Assembly: GCA_045544615.1 (NCBI GenBank) | Contig: JAZPZI010000028.1 | Span: 1 to 50,773, forward strand | Source: CAKSFT01 sp045544615 | Lineage (GTDB): Bacteria > Bacillota > Clostridia > UBA1381 | DNA: 50,773 bases | Direction of reading: 5' to 3' | Shown here: piece after piece, positions 1 to 8,158 of the stretch | Numbering within the stretch: position 1 is the first letter of the stretch | How the letters are laid out: the number at the start of each line of letters is the position of its first letter | Translations under genes and position numbers: made by a program | Notes under the pieces: generated by a model | What the model was told of the DNA's origin: nothing | Seen by the model: only the letters and a program-made list of their open reading frames with translations | The model's database searches: none

Positions 1-135
1 ATTCAGGACGAGATGAGAACAATGCCGTTTGGTGACATCTGGGATGAATACTGCAGACAGTGCGGAGTAGGGTGTGACCGTGAGTGGTTTGAAGAAATCA
101 AAGCATATGAAAAGGATGTTTTGAGCAAGAGATAA
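1..135 (+). CDS. rhaA: L-rhamnose isomerase, C-terminal fragment
   Basis: Only the last 44 codons are present; the gene runs off the left edge in frame 1. The tail has the pattern MRTMPFGDIWDEYC, then EWFEEIKAYEKDVLSKR, which matches the C-terminus of RhaA as I know it (MKTLPFGxVWDYYC...EWLxEVKxYEKxVLSKR). RhaA converts L-rhamnose to L-rhamnulose in the cytoplasm, using Mn2+. None of the catalytic residues lie in this fragment, so the call rests on tail similarity. It fits the sugar-catabolic genes that follow. A long hairpin terminator follows about 120 bases later. Confidence 0.8.
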   Translation: MQDEMRTMPFGDIWDEYCRQCGVGCDREWFEEIKAYEKDVLSKR

Positions 136-257
136 AGTTAATTCTGCAGATTATAAGTTATGGCTTTTTTTACCTCCATTATTCGTTTTTTACAGGAAAC
201 CATCTCTATCCTGATAATTTCCCGATAATGAAAGCCGATAACTTTTATCTGATAAAC
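136..257 (+). promoter_or_regulatory. Intergenic stretch with four YGATAA repeats
   Basis: No gene is visible between the rhamnose isomerase stop and the terminator at 258. Four copies of YGATAA lie at about 212, 223, 236 and 250. The last is part of a perfect 13-bp palindrome, TTTATC-T-GATAAA (244-256). These could be regulator sites or chance AT-rich sequence. Confidence 0.25.
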
Positions 258-333
258 CCGGCCTTGGTGCTGTTTTACCGTTCAAACACGGAGAAATCTG
301 TGTTTTAAAACAGCAACAGGTCGGAGTTTTTTT
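258..333 (+). terminator. Long hairpin terminator after rhaA
   Basis: CCGGCCT (258-264) pairs with AGGTCGG (318-324), allowing one G-T wobble. Inside it TGCTGTTTTA pairs with TAAAACAGCA, and AAACAC pairs with GTGTTT. A seven-T run follows at 327-333. This is a strong rho-independent terminator for the rhamnose isomerase transcript. Confidence 0.85.
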
Positions 334-440
334 CTTGATGAGAAAAATATTTAAGGAAATATATTTAATAAGTTGCGCATAGACGACAGTGATATTCTTC
401 GTCGAAACAAAATTTATAGATACTGTGCAAAAATTTGAGT

Positions 441-469
441 TTACTATTATGGTGTGTGTTTGATATAAT
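441..469 (+). promoter_or_regulatory. Probable sigma-A promoter for the glycosidase-like gene
   Basis: A perfect -10 TATAAT (464-469) is preceded at 17 bp by a weak -35 TTACTA (441-446). A GATAACGATTAT stretch lies between the promoter and the ribosome site and could be an operator, but it is not a clean palindrome. Confidence 0.5.
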
Positions 470-507
470 ATCTTTAAAATGATAACGATTATAAGGAGGC
501 AAAAAGA

Positions 508-1848
508 ATGCTGCGTTGGAAGGTTGTATATAAGGAGTATACTAAAGCTGTAGAGAATTTGTATTCGCTGATTTCTTCAATGGTCAAATATAGTGTGGTA
601 TGTGACGATAAAGAAAATGAGGAATATAACACTTTGTATATAGGTATAAATAATGAATTGGAAGGGTTTAGAATCAGAGTTTTTGCAGCTGAAGGAGAAA
701 AGCAAAGAATTGAAATAACTGCTCGTGACGAAATCAATCTCATGTATGCGGTATCAGATTTTAAAAATATTTATATTCCATATGCTAAAAATAGTAGCAA
801 GCGTGCGCCGGGTTACTTCTTTCATAAGCTGTTTGCTGACGAACCGATGAAAGAATATGATGTTTGCATGAAACCAAGAATAAAGAACAGGGGCTTGTGG
901 ACGTGGGGATATGTTATTTATAATTATAAAAAATACATAGACAATATGGTGAAGCTGAAACTCAACACACTTATTATATGGAATGATTATTTGCCCGAAA
1001 ATATAAATGATGTCATTAACTATGCTCATGATAATGGAGTAAAGTTATATTTGGGATTTGCATGGGGATGGGATACAAAGTGCAATGAAAGTGAATATAT
1101 ACTTAATACAGATAAGCTTACCCAAGAGATTAAGAATAAGTATGAAAAAGAGTATAGCAAACTCAATTGTGACGGAATTTATTTTCAATCCTTTACCGAA
1201 ATGGGTGATGAAAGCGTAAACGGAAAAGTAATTGCTCAGGTTGTAACGGATTTTGTAAATAAAACAGCAGACGAAATTTTGAAAGAACATGGTAAACTGG
1301 AAATTCTATTTGGATTGCATGCAACATCTGTAAAAAATAAATTGGATATTATAAAGAATGTGGATGAACGTATTTCAATAATATGGGAGGATGTTGGTTC
1401 TTTTCCGTATAGCTACTCTCCTGCGGATATAGACGATTTTGAAGAAACAAAGGAACTCAACAATAAGTTGCAGAATTTACGTAATGGTGGCTTTGGAGCA
1501 GTGTTAAAAGGTGTCTATTGTCTTGATTGGTCAAACTTTGAGCATCAGAAGGGAAGCTATATTTTAGGAACTGCTGACGAAACTTTTTTAAGGGAAAAAG
1601 TAAAAGAAAAAAGAGATATTATAAGGCGTATTCAGTCTGATTGGATAAGAAATGCAAAATATGCTCATGAAATAATAAAAGATTTTAATGAAGATGCAAT
1701 TATAACTGTATTGGCAGAGGATGGGGTTTTTGAGGAAGTAATAAATTATCCAATTGCACTGTATGCACAGATGCTTTGGGACAGTGACAGAACGATTGAA
1801 GATATAATGTGTGAAACAGCGCATATGACAGAAGTTGAGTTTGTATAA
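508..1848 (+). CDS. Glycoside-hydrolase-like TIM-barrel protein (family uncertain)
   Basis: 446 residues with no signal peptide, so probably cytoplasmic. Residues about 1-100 look like the small alpha/beta domain that precedes the barrel in GH20- and GH67-type enzymes (IEITARDEINLMYAVSDF). The barrel then starts with RIKNRGLWTWG, followed by strands such as LNTLIIWNDYLP, VKLYLGFAWGWD, CDGIYFQSFTEMGDE and ISIIWEDVG. The acidic residues in FTEMGDE and WEDVG are candidate catalytic or substrate contacts. AAGGAGG (493-499) lies 8 bases before the ATG. It precedes an MBL hydrolase and a DUF4091 protein on the same strand, so these three look like one sugar-catabolic operon. I cannot assign a substrate. 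A non-catalytic relative is possible. Confidence 0.55.
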   Translation: MLRWKVVYKEYTKAVENLYSLISSMVKYSVVCDDKENEEYNTLYIGINNELEGFRIRVFAAEGEKQRIEITARDEINLMYAVSDFKNIYIPYAKNSSKRAPGYFFHKLFADEPMKEYDVCMKPRIKNRGLWTWGYVIYNYKKYIDNMVKLKLNTLIIWNDYLPENINDVINYAHDNGVKLYLGFAWGWDTKCNESEYILNTDKLTQEIKNKYEKEYSKLNCDGIYFQSFTEMGDESVNGKVIAQVVTDFVNKTADEILKEHGKLEILFGLHATSVKNKLDIIKNVDERISIIWEDVGSFPYSYSPADIDDFEETKELNNKLQNLRNGGFGAVLKGVYCLDWSNFEHQKGSYILGTADETFLREKVKEKRDIIRRIQSDWIRNAKYAHEIIKDFNEDAIITVLAEDGVFEEVINYPIALYAQMLWDSDRTIEDIMCETAHMTEVEFV

Positions 1849-1866
1849 ATACTGGAGATGTGTTTT

Positions 1867-2697
1867 ATGAAATTTAAATTTTTAGGTACGGCGGCGGCAG
1901 AGGGAGTCCCGGGCATGTTTTGTGTTTGTGATACCTGCGAAAAGGCAAGAAAATCAGGCGGTAAAAATATCAGAACAAGAAGTCAGTCTCTTGTAAATGA
2001 TGATTTGCTTATTGATTTCCCGGCAGATACATATATGCATATAATAAATCACGGCTTGGAACTTCATAAAATAAGACACTGTATAATAACTCATGACCAT
2101 AGCGACCATTTTTATCCGAATGATTTTTTTATGAGAGCACCGGAAAAGTGCTATCTTAAAAACGAAGAAACTTTTAATGTTTACGGCAGCAGTACGATAA
2201 CAGAAAATCTTAATTCAAACTGGATAATAACAGAGATGGAAAAAACACACGGTTGTTTTAGGGTTGTTGAAGTTAAAGCATTTGAAAGCTTTTTTGCGGG
2301 TGATTATAAAATAACACCGCTTGAGGCTGACCACGGAGCAGAAAATTCGTTAATATATATTATAGAAAAAGAAGACAAGACTATTCTTTATGCACACGAT
2401 ACGGGGATATTTCCTGAAAAAACATGGGAATGGATTGAAGAAAATAAACCACAAATTAATTTTGCAACATTTGATTGTTGCTTCGGGAAAAAAGAATGCA
2501 GAGAAAATCATATGGGTTTTGATGCTGTTCTTTCAGTAATAAACCGTCTTAAAGATATGGGTGTTTTAAATGAAGGATCAATATGTTGCGTTAATCATTT
2601 CTCGCATAATGCGGGTATTTTGTATGAGGAAATGGAAAAACATTCGTCTGAATATGGAATTATAACATCGTATGACGGATTGGAAATAGAATTTTAA
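1867..2697 (+). CDS. MBL-fold metal-dependent hydrolase, PhnP-like
   Basis: 276 residues from the chosen ATG. An in-frame ATG at 1858 abuts the TGGAG ribosome site, so the ATG at 1867, 9 bases downstream of it, is preferred. The start MKFKFLGTAAAEGVPG and the metal motif HDHSDH (residues 76-81) are typical of beta-lactamase-fold phosphodiesterases. Later YAHDTG and NHFSHN supply the remaining His/Asp ligands, and CVCDTCEKA resembles the structural zinc motif of PhnP. PhnP opens ribosyl cyclic phosphates, but sugar operons also carry relatives of unknown substrate. It lies 18 bases after the glycosidase-like gene and is probably co-transcribed with it. Confidence 0.75.
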   Translation: MKFKFLGTAAAEGVPGMFCVCDTCEKARKSGGKNIRTRSQSLVNDDLLIDFPADTYMHIINHGLELHKIRHCIITHDHSDHFYPNDFFMRAPEKCYLKNEETFNVYGSSTITENLNSNWIITEMEKTHGCFRVVEVKAFESFFAGDYKITPLEADHGAENSLIYIIEKEDKTILYAHDTGIFPEKTWEWIEENKPQINFATFDCCFGKKECRENHMGFDAVLSVINRLKDMGVLNEGSICCVNHFSHNAGILYEEMEKHSSEYGIITSYDGLEIEF

Positions 2698-2743
2698 GAT
2701 AATGAAAATCTATGTTAATTAGAAGACCATGGAGGAATAGGAA

Positions 2744-4399
2744 ATGTATAAATTTACATTTTTGCAGTTATCATCGCTTAATAAAATATTTCTTGATGAG
2801 AATTATTCTGCGCTGACTGAAATGACAGGAATAAAGGCTTTAAAAGGGGAGCGGGTGTCATATCAGATATTGTATGTTGGAGGAAGAGAAAAATCTAATG
2901 TAGTAAAGTGCAATGTGACAGCAGATAAACGATTTGATTTGCAGGTAAGAAGAGTGGGAAATGTTCCGGTTACAATGCCGATTAACAGTGATTCGACAGA
3001 TGAATTTTATCTAAGGAAAACACCTGGTTTATATCCTGATGTTTTATATCCGTTAGAGAATAACAAAATCGAGGTAAAACAAGATAATTGCCACTCATTA
3101 TTTATAACGGTACAAATTCCGTGTGATATTGACGCAGGTTCTTATCCGATAAAAGCCGAATTTGAGTATGAGGGGAAAAAGATAACAAAAATTTTTGAAA
3201 TAACTGTGTTAGATGAGTTGCTCCCTAAACAGAAACTCACATATACTCAATGGTTTCATTCGGATTGCATTGCGAGCTATTACGGATATGAAATTTTTTC
3301 TGATGAACATTGGGATATGATTGAAAAATTCATTGAAAAAGCGGCTTATTCAGGAATAAATATGATTTTAACTCCGATATTTACTCCTCCACTTGATACG
3401 GAGGTAGGTCTGGAAAGACCAACTGTCCAGCTCGTAGATGTGGAATTTTCGGATAATGAATATACATTCGGGTTTTCGAAATTGAAAAAATGGCTTGACA
3501 TATGTAAAAAATATGGGATTGATAAGTTTGAAATGTCGCATCTGTTCACACAATGGGGAACAGGATGCACACCGAAAATTGAAGCTAAAACTTCTGACGG
3601 GATCAAGAAAATATTTGGATGGCATGTTAAGGCTGATACCGATGAATACAGAAATTTTTTGAATGCATTTTTACCCGAATTAACAGAATTTCTTGAAAAA
3701 GAGAAAGTTTATGAAAACACATATTTTCATGTTTCGGATGAGCCTGATTTTGAGAGACATTTTGAAATTTATAAAACAGAGAGGGAAATGCTTAATAGTT
3801 TAATTCCATCCGAAAAAATAATGGATGCAATGTCACATTATGAATTCTGTGAAGCTGGATTGGCTGATATGCCTGTGGTTATAACATCATCTATTGATAA
3901 GTTTTTTGAAATGGGGAAAAAAGATATATGGGCATATACTTGCTGTGTTCCGTCGGGAAACGGTTATAGTAACAGATTTATATCAATGCCGTCAGGAAGA
4001 AACAGAATAACCGGTTTTCAACTATATAAATATGGTATAAACGGATATTTGCATTGGGGATATAATTTCTATTATTCACAATTATCAAGACGAAAAATCA
4101 ATCCGTTTAATGATACTTGCGCAGATGAGGCATTTCCCGGGGGTGATTCATTCTCGGTTTATCCCGGAGAGAATGGCCCTTTGGATTCAATCAGAAGTGA
4201 GGTATTTTATGAAGCTATACAGGATATTTCTGCGTGTAAACTGTTGGAAAAATATATTGGAAGAGATGAAGTTCTCAAAATCATAGAGCAAGACGAAGAA
4301 ATTACCTGGAATTCATATTCCCGTATAGACAGTAAAGTATTATATATTAGAAACAATATTAATAACCGAATTGAGAAAGAAACAGAAAAAAGTAAGTAA
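2744..4399 (+). CDS. DUF4091 / GH123-like protein
   Basis: 551 residues, no signal peptide. Residues about 30-155 form a beta-sandwich (ITVQIPCDIDAGSYPIKAEF). The TIM-barrel part that follows has the hallmarks of the DUF4091 family: LTYTQWFHSDCIASYYG, INMILTPIFTPPLDT, FEMSHLFTQWG and HVSDEPD. The adjacent Asp332-Glu333 pair sits where GH123 N-acetylgalactosaminidases have their Asp-Glu catalytic pair, which suggests a glycosidase using that mechanism. The substrate is unknown. GGAGG (2731-2735) sits 8 bases before the ATG. It is the third gene of the block starting at 508. A weak hairpin (ATTGC/GCAAT, 4452-4463, then T5) may end the transcript. Confidence 0.75.
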   Translation: MYKFTFLQLSSLNKIFLDENYSALTEMTGIKALKGERVSYQILYVGGREKSNVVKCNVTADKRFDLQVRRVGNVPVTMPINSDSTDEFYLRKTPGLYPDVLYPLENNKIEVKQDNCHSLFITVQIPCDIDAGSYPIKAEFEYEGKKITKIFEITVLDELLPKQKLTYTQWFHSDCIASYYGYEIFSDEHWDMIEKFIEKAAYSGINMILTPIFTPPLDTEVGLERPTVQLVDVEFSDNEYTFGFSKLKKWLDICKKYGIDKFEMSHLFTQWGTGCTPKIEAKTSDGIKKIFGWHVKADTDEYRNFLNAFLPELTEFLEKEKVYENTYFHVSDEPDFERHFEIYKTEREMLNSLIPSEKIMDAMSHYEFCEAGLADMPVVITSSIDKFFEMGKKDIWAYTCCVPSGNGYSNRFISMPSGRNRITGFQLYKYGINGYLHWGYNFYYSQLSRRKINPFNDTCADEAFPGGDSFSVYPGENGPLDSIRSEVFYEAIQDISACKLLEKYIGRDEVLKIIEQDEEITWNSYSRIDSKVLYIRNNINNRIEKETEKSK

Positions 4400-4500
4400 T
4401 GAACATTAACAGATACGATTCCGCTTGTGAAAAATATCCCCGCATCATTTCATTGCTGGCAATATTTTTAGAAAAACAAAAAAACTAAAAAACTTTAAAA

Positions 4501-4517
4501 TTCGATATTGTATCGAA
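4501..4517. promoter_or_regulatory. Perfect inverted-repeat operator TTCGATA-N3-TATCGAA
   Basis: Two perfect 7-bp arms are separated by TTG. The right arm and centre overlap the -35 hexamer of the promoter at 4508-4536, so a bound repressor would block RNA polymerase. The cognate regulator is not obvious in the window. Confidence 0.7.
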
Positions 4518-4536
4518 TAGGAAAATATGCTATAAT
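4508..4536 (+). promoter_or_regulatory. Sigma-A promoter of the fucose-isomerase-like gene
   Basis: -35 TTGTAT (4508-4513), 17-bp spacer, perfect -10 TATAAT (4531-4536). The -35 lies inside the palindromic operator at 4501-4517. Confidence 0.8.
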
Positions 4537-4566
4537 AAAAATATATGCAACTAAGGGGGAATATGT

Positions 4567-5979
4567 ATGTTAAACTATAATGTAAAAATCGGGCTTGTAC
4601 CGATGCGCCGAAATACAACAGACAGACCAAAGGGAACCTTTCTTACCTGGTATTCAGCAGAGTTAAGAGGCGAAAAGTTTGTAAAGTACATAGAAGAGAA
4701 TTTCACAACAGATAAGGTAACATTTGTTGACACAAAAGGCCTGGGACACAAGGACTTGATATATGATGATAAATCAGCAGAAGATGTTATAAACCGCTTC
4801 AAAGAAAGCGATGTTGATGCTGTGTTTATCATAAACTGTAACTTTGGAAATGAAGAAGCGGCGGCAGATATTGCAAAAGCACTCGGTAAGCCTGTTCTTT
4901 TGTGGGCACCGCTTGATGATGAATATTATGTTGACGGTATGCGCCCGACCGACTCACAGTGTGGTATTTTTGGAGTATCCCGCCAGATGCAGAGATTCCA
5001 TATTCCGTTTTCACATCTTCCATGCTGTGAAGTGGAAAGTGATGACTTTAAGGAAGGCTTTTTAAGCTTTGTAAGGGTTGCATGTATGATCAAGAACTTC
5101 TCAGGTATGAGAATTGGTCAGGTAGGACTGCGTCCTGCACCATTCTTCTCGGTTATATGGAACGAAGGCGAGCTTATGGAGAAGTTCGGAATAAAAATCA
5201 TTCCGATAAACTTTGCAATTATTGAACAGAGGATGAATGCCGTTCTGGAAGAAAAGCCACAGGAAATGACCGAAATTGCAGAGTATATCAAGAATAACTA
5301 TACTCTTGATGACCTGACACCACAGTATATTGAGCGTATGGCGGCAATGACAGTTATGTATAAGCGTCTTTTTGAAGAGTTCAAGCTTGATGCAATATCG
5401 GCTGAATGCTGGACTGCAACACCTGTTATGTTTGACGGCCTTGCACCTTGTACAGTTTATGGACTCCTAAATGATATGGGCTACCTTATCTCATGCGAGA
5501 GTGATATGCACAGCATTATGACAATGTCGCTCTTAAAATGTGCAACACTTGGCGAAGGTAAGCCGCTCTTTGGCGAGTTTACAGTAAGACATCCCGAAAA
5601 CAAGAACGCAGAGCTTTTGTGGCACTGCGGACCGTTCCCACTATCACAAAAAGCAGAGAGCGGTATCGACTCGGAAGCAAGATTGGTAAATCAGCGTTCA
5701 TGGTTCAGAGGCAAGAACGGCAGATATACAATCGCAAGAATTGACCAGGAGAGCGGAAACTATATGGTCTTACCGCTTGTTGCAGACACAACAAAGGGTC
5801 CACAGACACACGGTACATATATCTGGGTTGAGTTTGATGACCTGAAAAAGGTTGAGGCCAGACTGATGGACGGACCGTATATCCACCATTTCGTTGAGAT
5901 TGAGGGCGACTTCAAGAAGGAAATCAAAGAGTTCTGCAAGTACTTCCCGAACCTCAAGGTGGATTTATCGTTAGAGTAA
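4567..5979 (+). CDS. L-fucose/L-arabinose isomerase family protein
   Basis: 470 residues, cytoplasmic. The overall pattern fits the fucose/arabinose isomerase superfamily: an N-terminal Rossmann-like half (KIGLVPMRR, VDAVFIINCNFGNEEAAADIAKALGKPVLLWAP) and a C-terminal half with conserved acidic and His positions (AISAECWTATP, SCESDMHS, FGEFTVRHPENKN, WHCGPFPLS). Such proteins isomerise aldoses to ketoses with Mn2+, but this subgroup is often annotated only as isomerase-like and its sugar is not established. It is probably transcribed alone from the operator-controlled promoter at 4508 and ends at the bidirectional terminator at 6042. Codon choice is more biased than in the three genes before it (less AT-rich third positions), suggesting higher expression. 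Confidence 0.75.
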   Translation: MLNYNVKIGLVPMRRNTTDRPKGTFLTWYSAELRGEKFVKYIEENFTTDKVTFVDTKGLGHKDLIYDDKSAEDVINRFKESDVDAVFIINCNFGNEEAAADIAKALGKPVLLWAPLDDEYYVDGMRPTDSQCGIFGVSRQMQRFHIPFSHLPCCEVESDDFKEGFLSFVRVACMIKNFSGMRIGQVGLRPAPFFSVIWNEGELMEKFGIKIIPINFAIIEQRMNAVLEEKPQEMTEIAEYIKNNYTLDDLTPQYIERMAAMTVMYKRLFEEFKLDAISAECWTATPVMFDGLAPCTVYGLLNDMGYLISCESDMHSIMTMSLLKCATLGEGKPLFGEFTVRHPENKNAELLWHCGPFPLSQKAESGIDSEARLVNQRSWFRGKNGRYTIARIDQESGNYMVLPLVADTTKGPQTHGTYIWVEFDDLKKVEARLMDGPYIHHFVEIEGDFKKEIKEFCKYFPNLKVDLSLE

Positions 5980-6041
5980 AAATCGGACGACTACGGTTTG
6001 AGATAATTTTATGGATATGTGGCGGAGCGGATTCTCCGTTA

Positions 6042-6076
6042 AAAAAGACAAGTTCCTTTTGGGAACTTGTCTTTTT
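6042..6076. terminator. Bidirectional terminator between convergent genes
   Basis: AAAAAGACAAGTTCC (6042-6056) pairs across a short loop with GGAACTTGTCTTTTT (6062-6076). There are T runs on both strands, so it serves the isomerase gene and the leftward methyltransferase. Confidence 0.9.
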
Positions 6077-6077
6077 G

Positions 6078-7106
6078 TTATGATTTTTGGTTTATATAAT
6101 CCGAGCTGAGCTGTCCGCAGGCGGCGTTTAAATCACTGCCGAATTCACGTCGGACGGTCACATTCAGACCTTGTTTTTTTAAGATATCGAAAAACTTTCC
6201 AATACGTTCTTTGGTGCTTGGCTCAAAATCGGTTGAGAGTGTTTTGTTATAAGGAATCAGGTTCACATAGCAGTTCATTCCACGCAACAGTTCAGCAAGT
6301 TCAAGTGCACAGGCGTCTGAATCATTGACATCCTTAATTAAAATATAGGCAAAAGTGACCTTTTTATTGTTTCCATGGGCAAGATATTGCTTTGCGGCGT
6401 CAATGAGCCCGGCGATGGGGTAGGCTTTGTTTACAGGCATCAGCTTGTTTCGCAGTTCATCATTAGGTGCATGCAGACTGATGGCAAGGCTGTTGAGGGT
6501 TTCTCGCTCGGCATATTTTAAAATAGCCGGTGTGATGCCACTTGTTGAAATAGTGATATGCCTTGCAGCGATTGCAACGCCGGGTTGAGTGGTCATAATA
6601 TCAATAAAGTCCATAACATTATCGTAGTTATCAAATGGCTCACCAATACCCATCAGTACAACATGGGAAACGGGTATCTGTAAAACATCACGGATATAGA
6701 GAACCTGGCATACCATTTCGTGGGTTTCAAGATTGCGGATTTTTTTCAGTTTGCCGCTTTCACAAAAAATACAGTCCATATTGCAACCGACCTGGGTGGA
6801 AATACAAACACCGTTGCCGTAATCGTGTTTCATTAAAACCGTTTCAATGGTATGTCCATCGGACAAGCGGAAAAGAAACTTACATGTGGTATCGCTCTCT
6901 GATTTCCGGATCAGTTTAAGGTCGTGGAATGAAAAATCCTTTTTCAGTTTACTTTTTATTGGCTCTGAAAGGTTTGGGATATCCAAAAAAGAGGTGAGCT
7001 TATCTACATATATGGCACTGAAAACAATCTTTGCTTTTGCGGGGTTTTCACCAAAAGAGATGAAGTAGTTTTGAAGCATTTTAAGGGTTTGGTCAAAAAA
7101 ATTCAT
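6078..7106 (-). CDS. RlmN/Cfr-family radical SAM 23S rRNA methyltransferase
   Basis: 342 residues from the ATG at 7106, which has AAAGGA about 7 bases upstream. An upstream ATG at 7166 overlaps the LysR gene and has no ribosome site. The radical SAM cluster motif is CNMDCIFC (Cys-x3-Cys-x2-Cys). VVLMGIGEPFDNYDN and ISLHAPNDELRNKLMPVNKAYPI match the RlmN/Cfr family, and the second catalytic Cys is in DLNAACGQL. RlmN makes m2A2503 in 23S rRNA; Cfr makes m8A2503 and gives antibiotic resistance. Here the metal loop (MDCIFCESG) differs from the usual RlmN MGCxFCxTG, and the REFG-S-D C-terminal stretch recalls Cfr, so it may be a paralogue rather than the housekeeping enzyme. It lies 43 bases after the LysR gene on the same strand. 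Confidence 0.8.
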   Translation of the reverse strand: MNFFDQTLKMLQNYFISFGENPAKAKIVFSAIYVDKLTSFLDIPNLSEPIKSKLKKDFSFHDLKLIRKSESDTTCKFLFRLSDGHTIETVLMKHDYGNGVCISTQVGCNMDCIFCESGKLKKIRNLETHEMVCQVLYIRDVLQIPVSHVVLMGIGEPFDNYDNVMDFIDIMTTQPGVAIAARHITISTSGITPAILKYAERETLNSLAISLHAPNDELRNKLMPVNKAYPIAGLIDAAKQYLAHGNNKKVTFAYILIKDVNDSDACALELAELLRGMNCYVNLIPYNKTLSTDFEPSTKERIGKFFDILKKQGLNVTVRREFGSDLNAACGQLSSDYINQKS

Positions 7107-7149
7107 ACAAATTCCTTTCTTGGGGAAAATCCCCGGTTGATTTTTGACA

Positions 7150-8040
7150 TCATACAGAAAATTCATTTTCTATTATATAGTCAACAAAAACTCTTAAGCT
7201 TTTTGACATCCACTTGTTTTTGTGATATATGAGCTGCTTCCAGATTTCTACATCCATATCGCATACATCAAGATAACACAAATTTCCTGATGCTATCATA
7301 TCTTGAGTAACAAAATCGGGAAGAAATGAGAGCATATCACCCTGAGCGATCAGGGAGGTGATCATATCGGTTCTTCCAATTTCGAGTATAGGAGTAATCT
7401 CGAGTGATTTTTTTGCAATCTCTTTATCAAAAACTCGCCTATAGCCCTGTCCGTACTCGGTTAGGATGAACGGCTCGTTTATAATGTCGTGAATGGATAA
7501 GTTTTTAGCACCCGCAAACTTTGAATTTGCATTTGCAACAAAGTGCATTGAAAGAGGCTGTTCCTTTGCGATAACATAGTCCTTGTGATACGAATGGCTG
7601 TCGAGGGTAATGATGATATCTGCTTCGTTATGGTCGAGCATATCAAACATAACTGATGTATCTGCAGTTGTGAACTTAACCGAAATTGCAGGATACTTAT
7701 TGTGAAAATCTATGTAGTAGCGGTTAATCATATCATCACACACAGAATCGGGAGTTACAATATGGATATGACCACTGCACTCCTTTTCACCTTCGAGATT
7801 TTCTTTGAATTCATCAGTCAGGACACGAATACGATGAGCATAGGATACAAGCTCACGCCCCCTCTCGGTAAGGGTTATGGTATGATTTATTCTCTCAAAC
7901 AAAAGACAGTCGAGTTCTTCTTCTAACTGTTTTATCTGAAATGAGATTGTTGACTGCGAATAACCAAGCTGCTCTGCGGCTTTGGTAAAACTACCAAGTT
8001 CTGCTACATTGATAAAGGTAATCAAATTACGTAATTCCAT
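7150..8040 (-). CDS. LysR-family transcriptional regulator
   Basis: 296 residues. The N-terminal winged helix reads MELRNLITFINVAELGSFTKAAEQLGYSQSTISFQIKQLEEELDCLLF (shown here only as the recognised LysR pattern in residues 1-48). The C-terminal part is the two-lobed effector domain (HIHIVTPDSVCDDMIN to the end). GGGGG lies just upstream of the ATG. It is transcribed away from a sodium:solute symporter, with overlapping divergent promoters and a 17-bp palindrome between them, the usual layout for a LysR protein that controls its neighbour and itself. The effector is probably the symporter's substrate or a product of it, which is unknown. Confidence 0.9.
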   Translation of the reverse strand: MELRNLITFINVAELGSFTKAAEQLGYSQSTISFQIKQLEEELDCLLFERINHTITLTERGRELVSYAHRIRVLTDEFKENLEGEKECSGHIHIVTPDSVCDDMINRYYIDFHNKYPAISVKFTTADTSVMFDMLDHNEADIIITLDSHSYHKDYVIAKEQPLSMHFVANANSKFAGAKNLSIHDIINEPFILTEYGQGYRRVFDKEIAKKSLEITPILEIGRTDMITSLIAQGDMLSFLPDFVTQDMIASGNLCYLDVCDMDVEIWKQLIYHKNKWMSKSLRVFVDYIIENEFSV

Positions 8041-8054
8041 TATATTTCCCCCAG

Positions 8055-8071
8055 CATCGAAAATTTAGATG
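8055..8071. promoter_or_regulatory. Candidate LysR-type operator
   Basis: CATCGAAAATTTAGATG is a near-perfect 17-bp palindrome (CATC-n-AAA-n-TTT-n-GATG) between the lysR start and the symporter -35, where a LysR activator or repressor would be expected to bind. Confidence 0.6.
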
Positions 8072-8092
8072 GTAAACATCAAAACCATTCGT

Positions 8093-8121
8093 TTGACTAA
8101 TCTTAAAAAGTATTATATACT
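8093..8121 (+). promoter_or_regulatory. Sigma-A promoter of the symporter gene
   Basis: TTGACT (8093-8098), 17-bp spacer, TATACT (8116-8121). It shows that the symporter start is the ATG at 8159, because the in-frame codon at 8069 lies upstream of the promoter. Confidence 0.85.
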
Positions 8122-8140
8122 AGTTTACAGAAAAAAGCAA
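8112..8140 (-). promoter_or_regulatory. Leftward promoter of the lysR gene
   Basis: On the minus strand, TTGCTT (8140-8135), 17-bp spacer, TATAAT (8117-8112). Its -10 overlaps the rightward -10 at 8116-8121, so the two promoters should compete. Confidence 0.65.
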
Positions 8141-8158
8141 TACTTGGAGGAAACAAAA

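Noticed and set aside
479..493. Fur-box-like GATAACGATTAT before the glycosidase-like gene
   Set aside because: Too few matches and poor symmetry compared with a Fur box, and no iron-related genes nearby.
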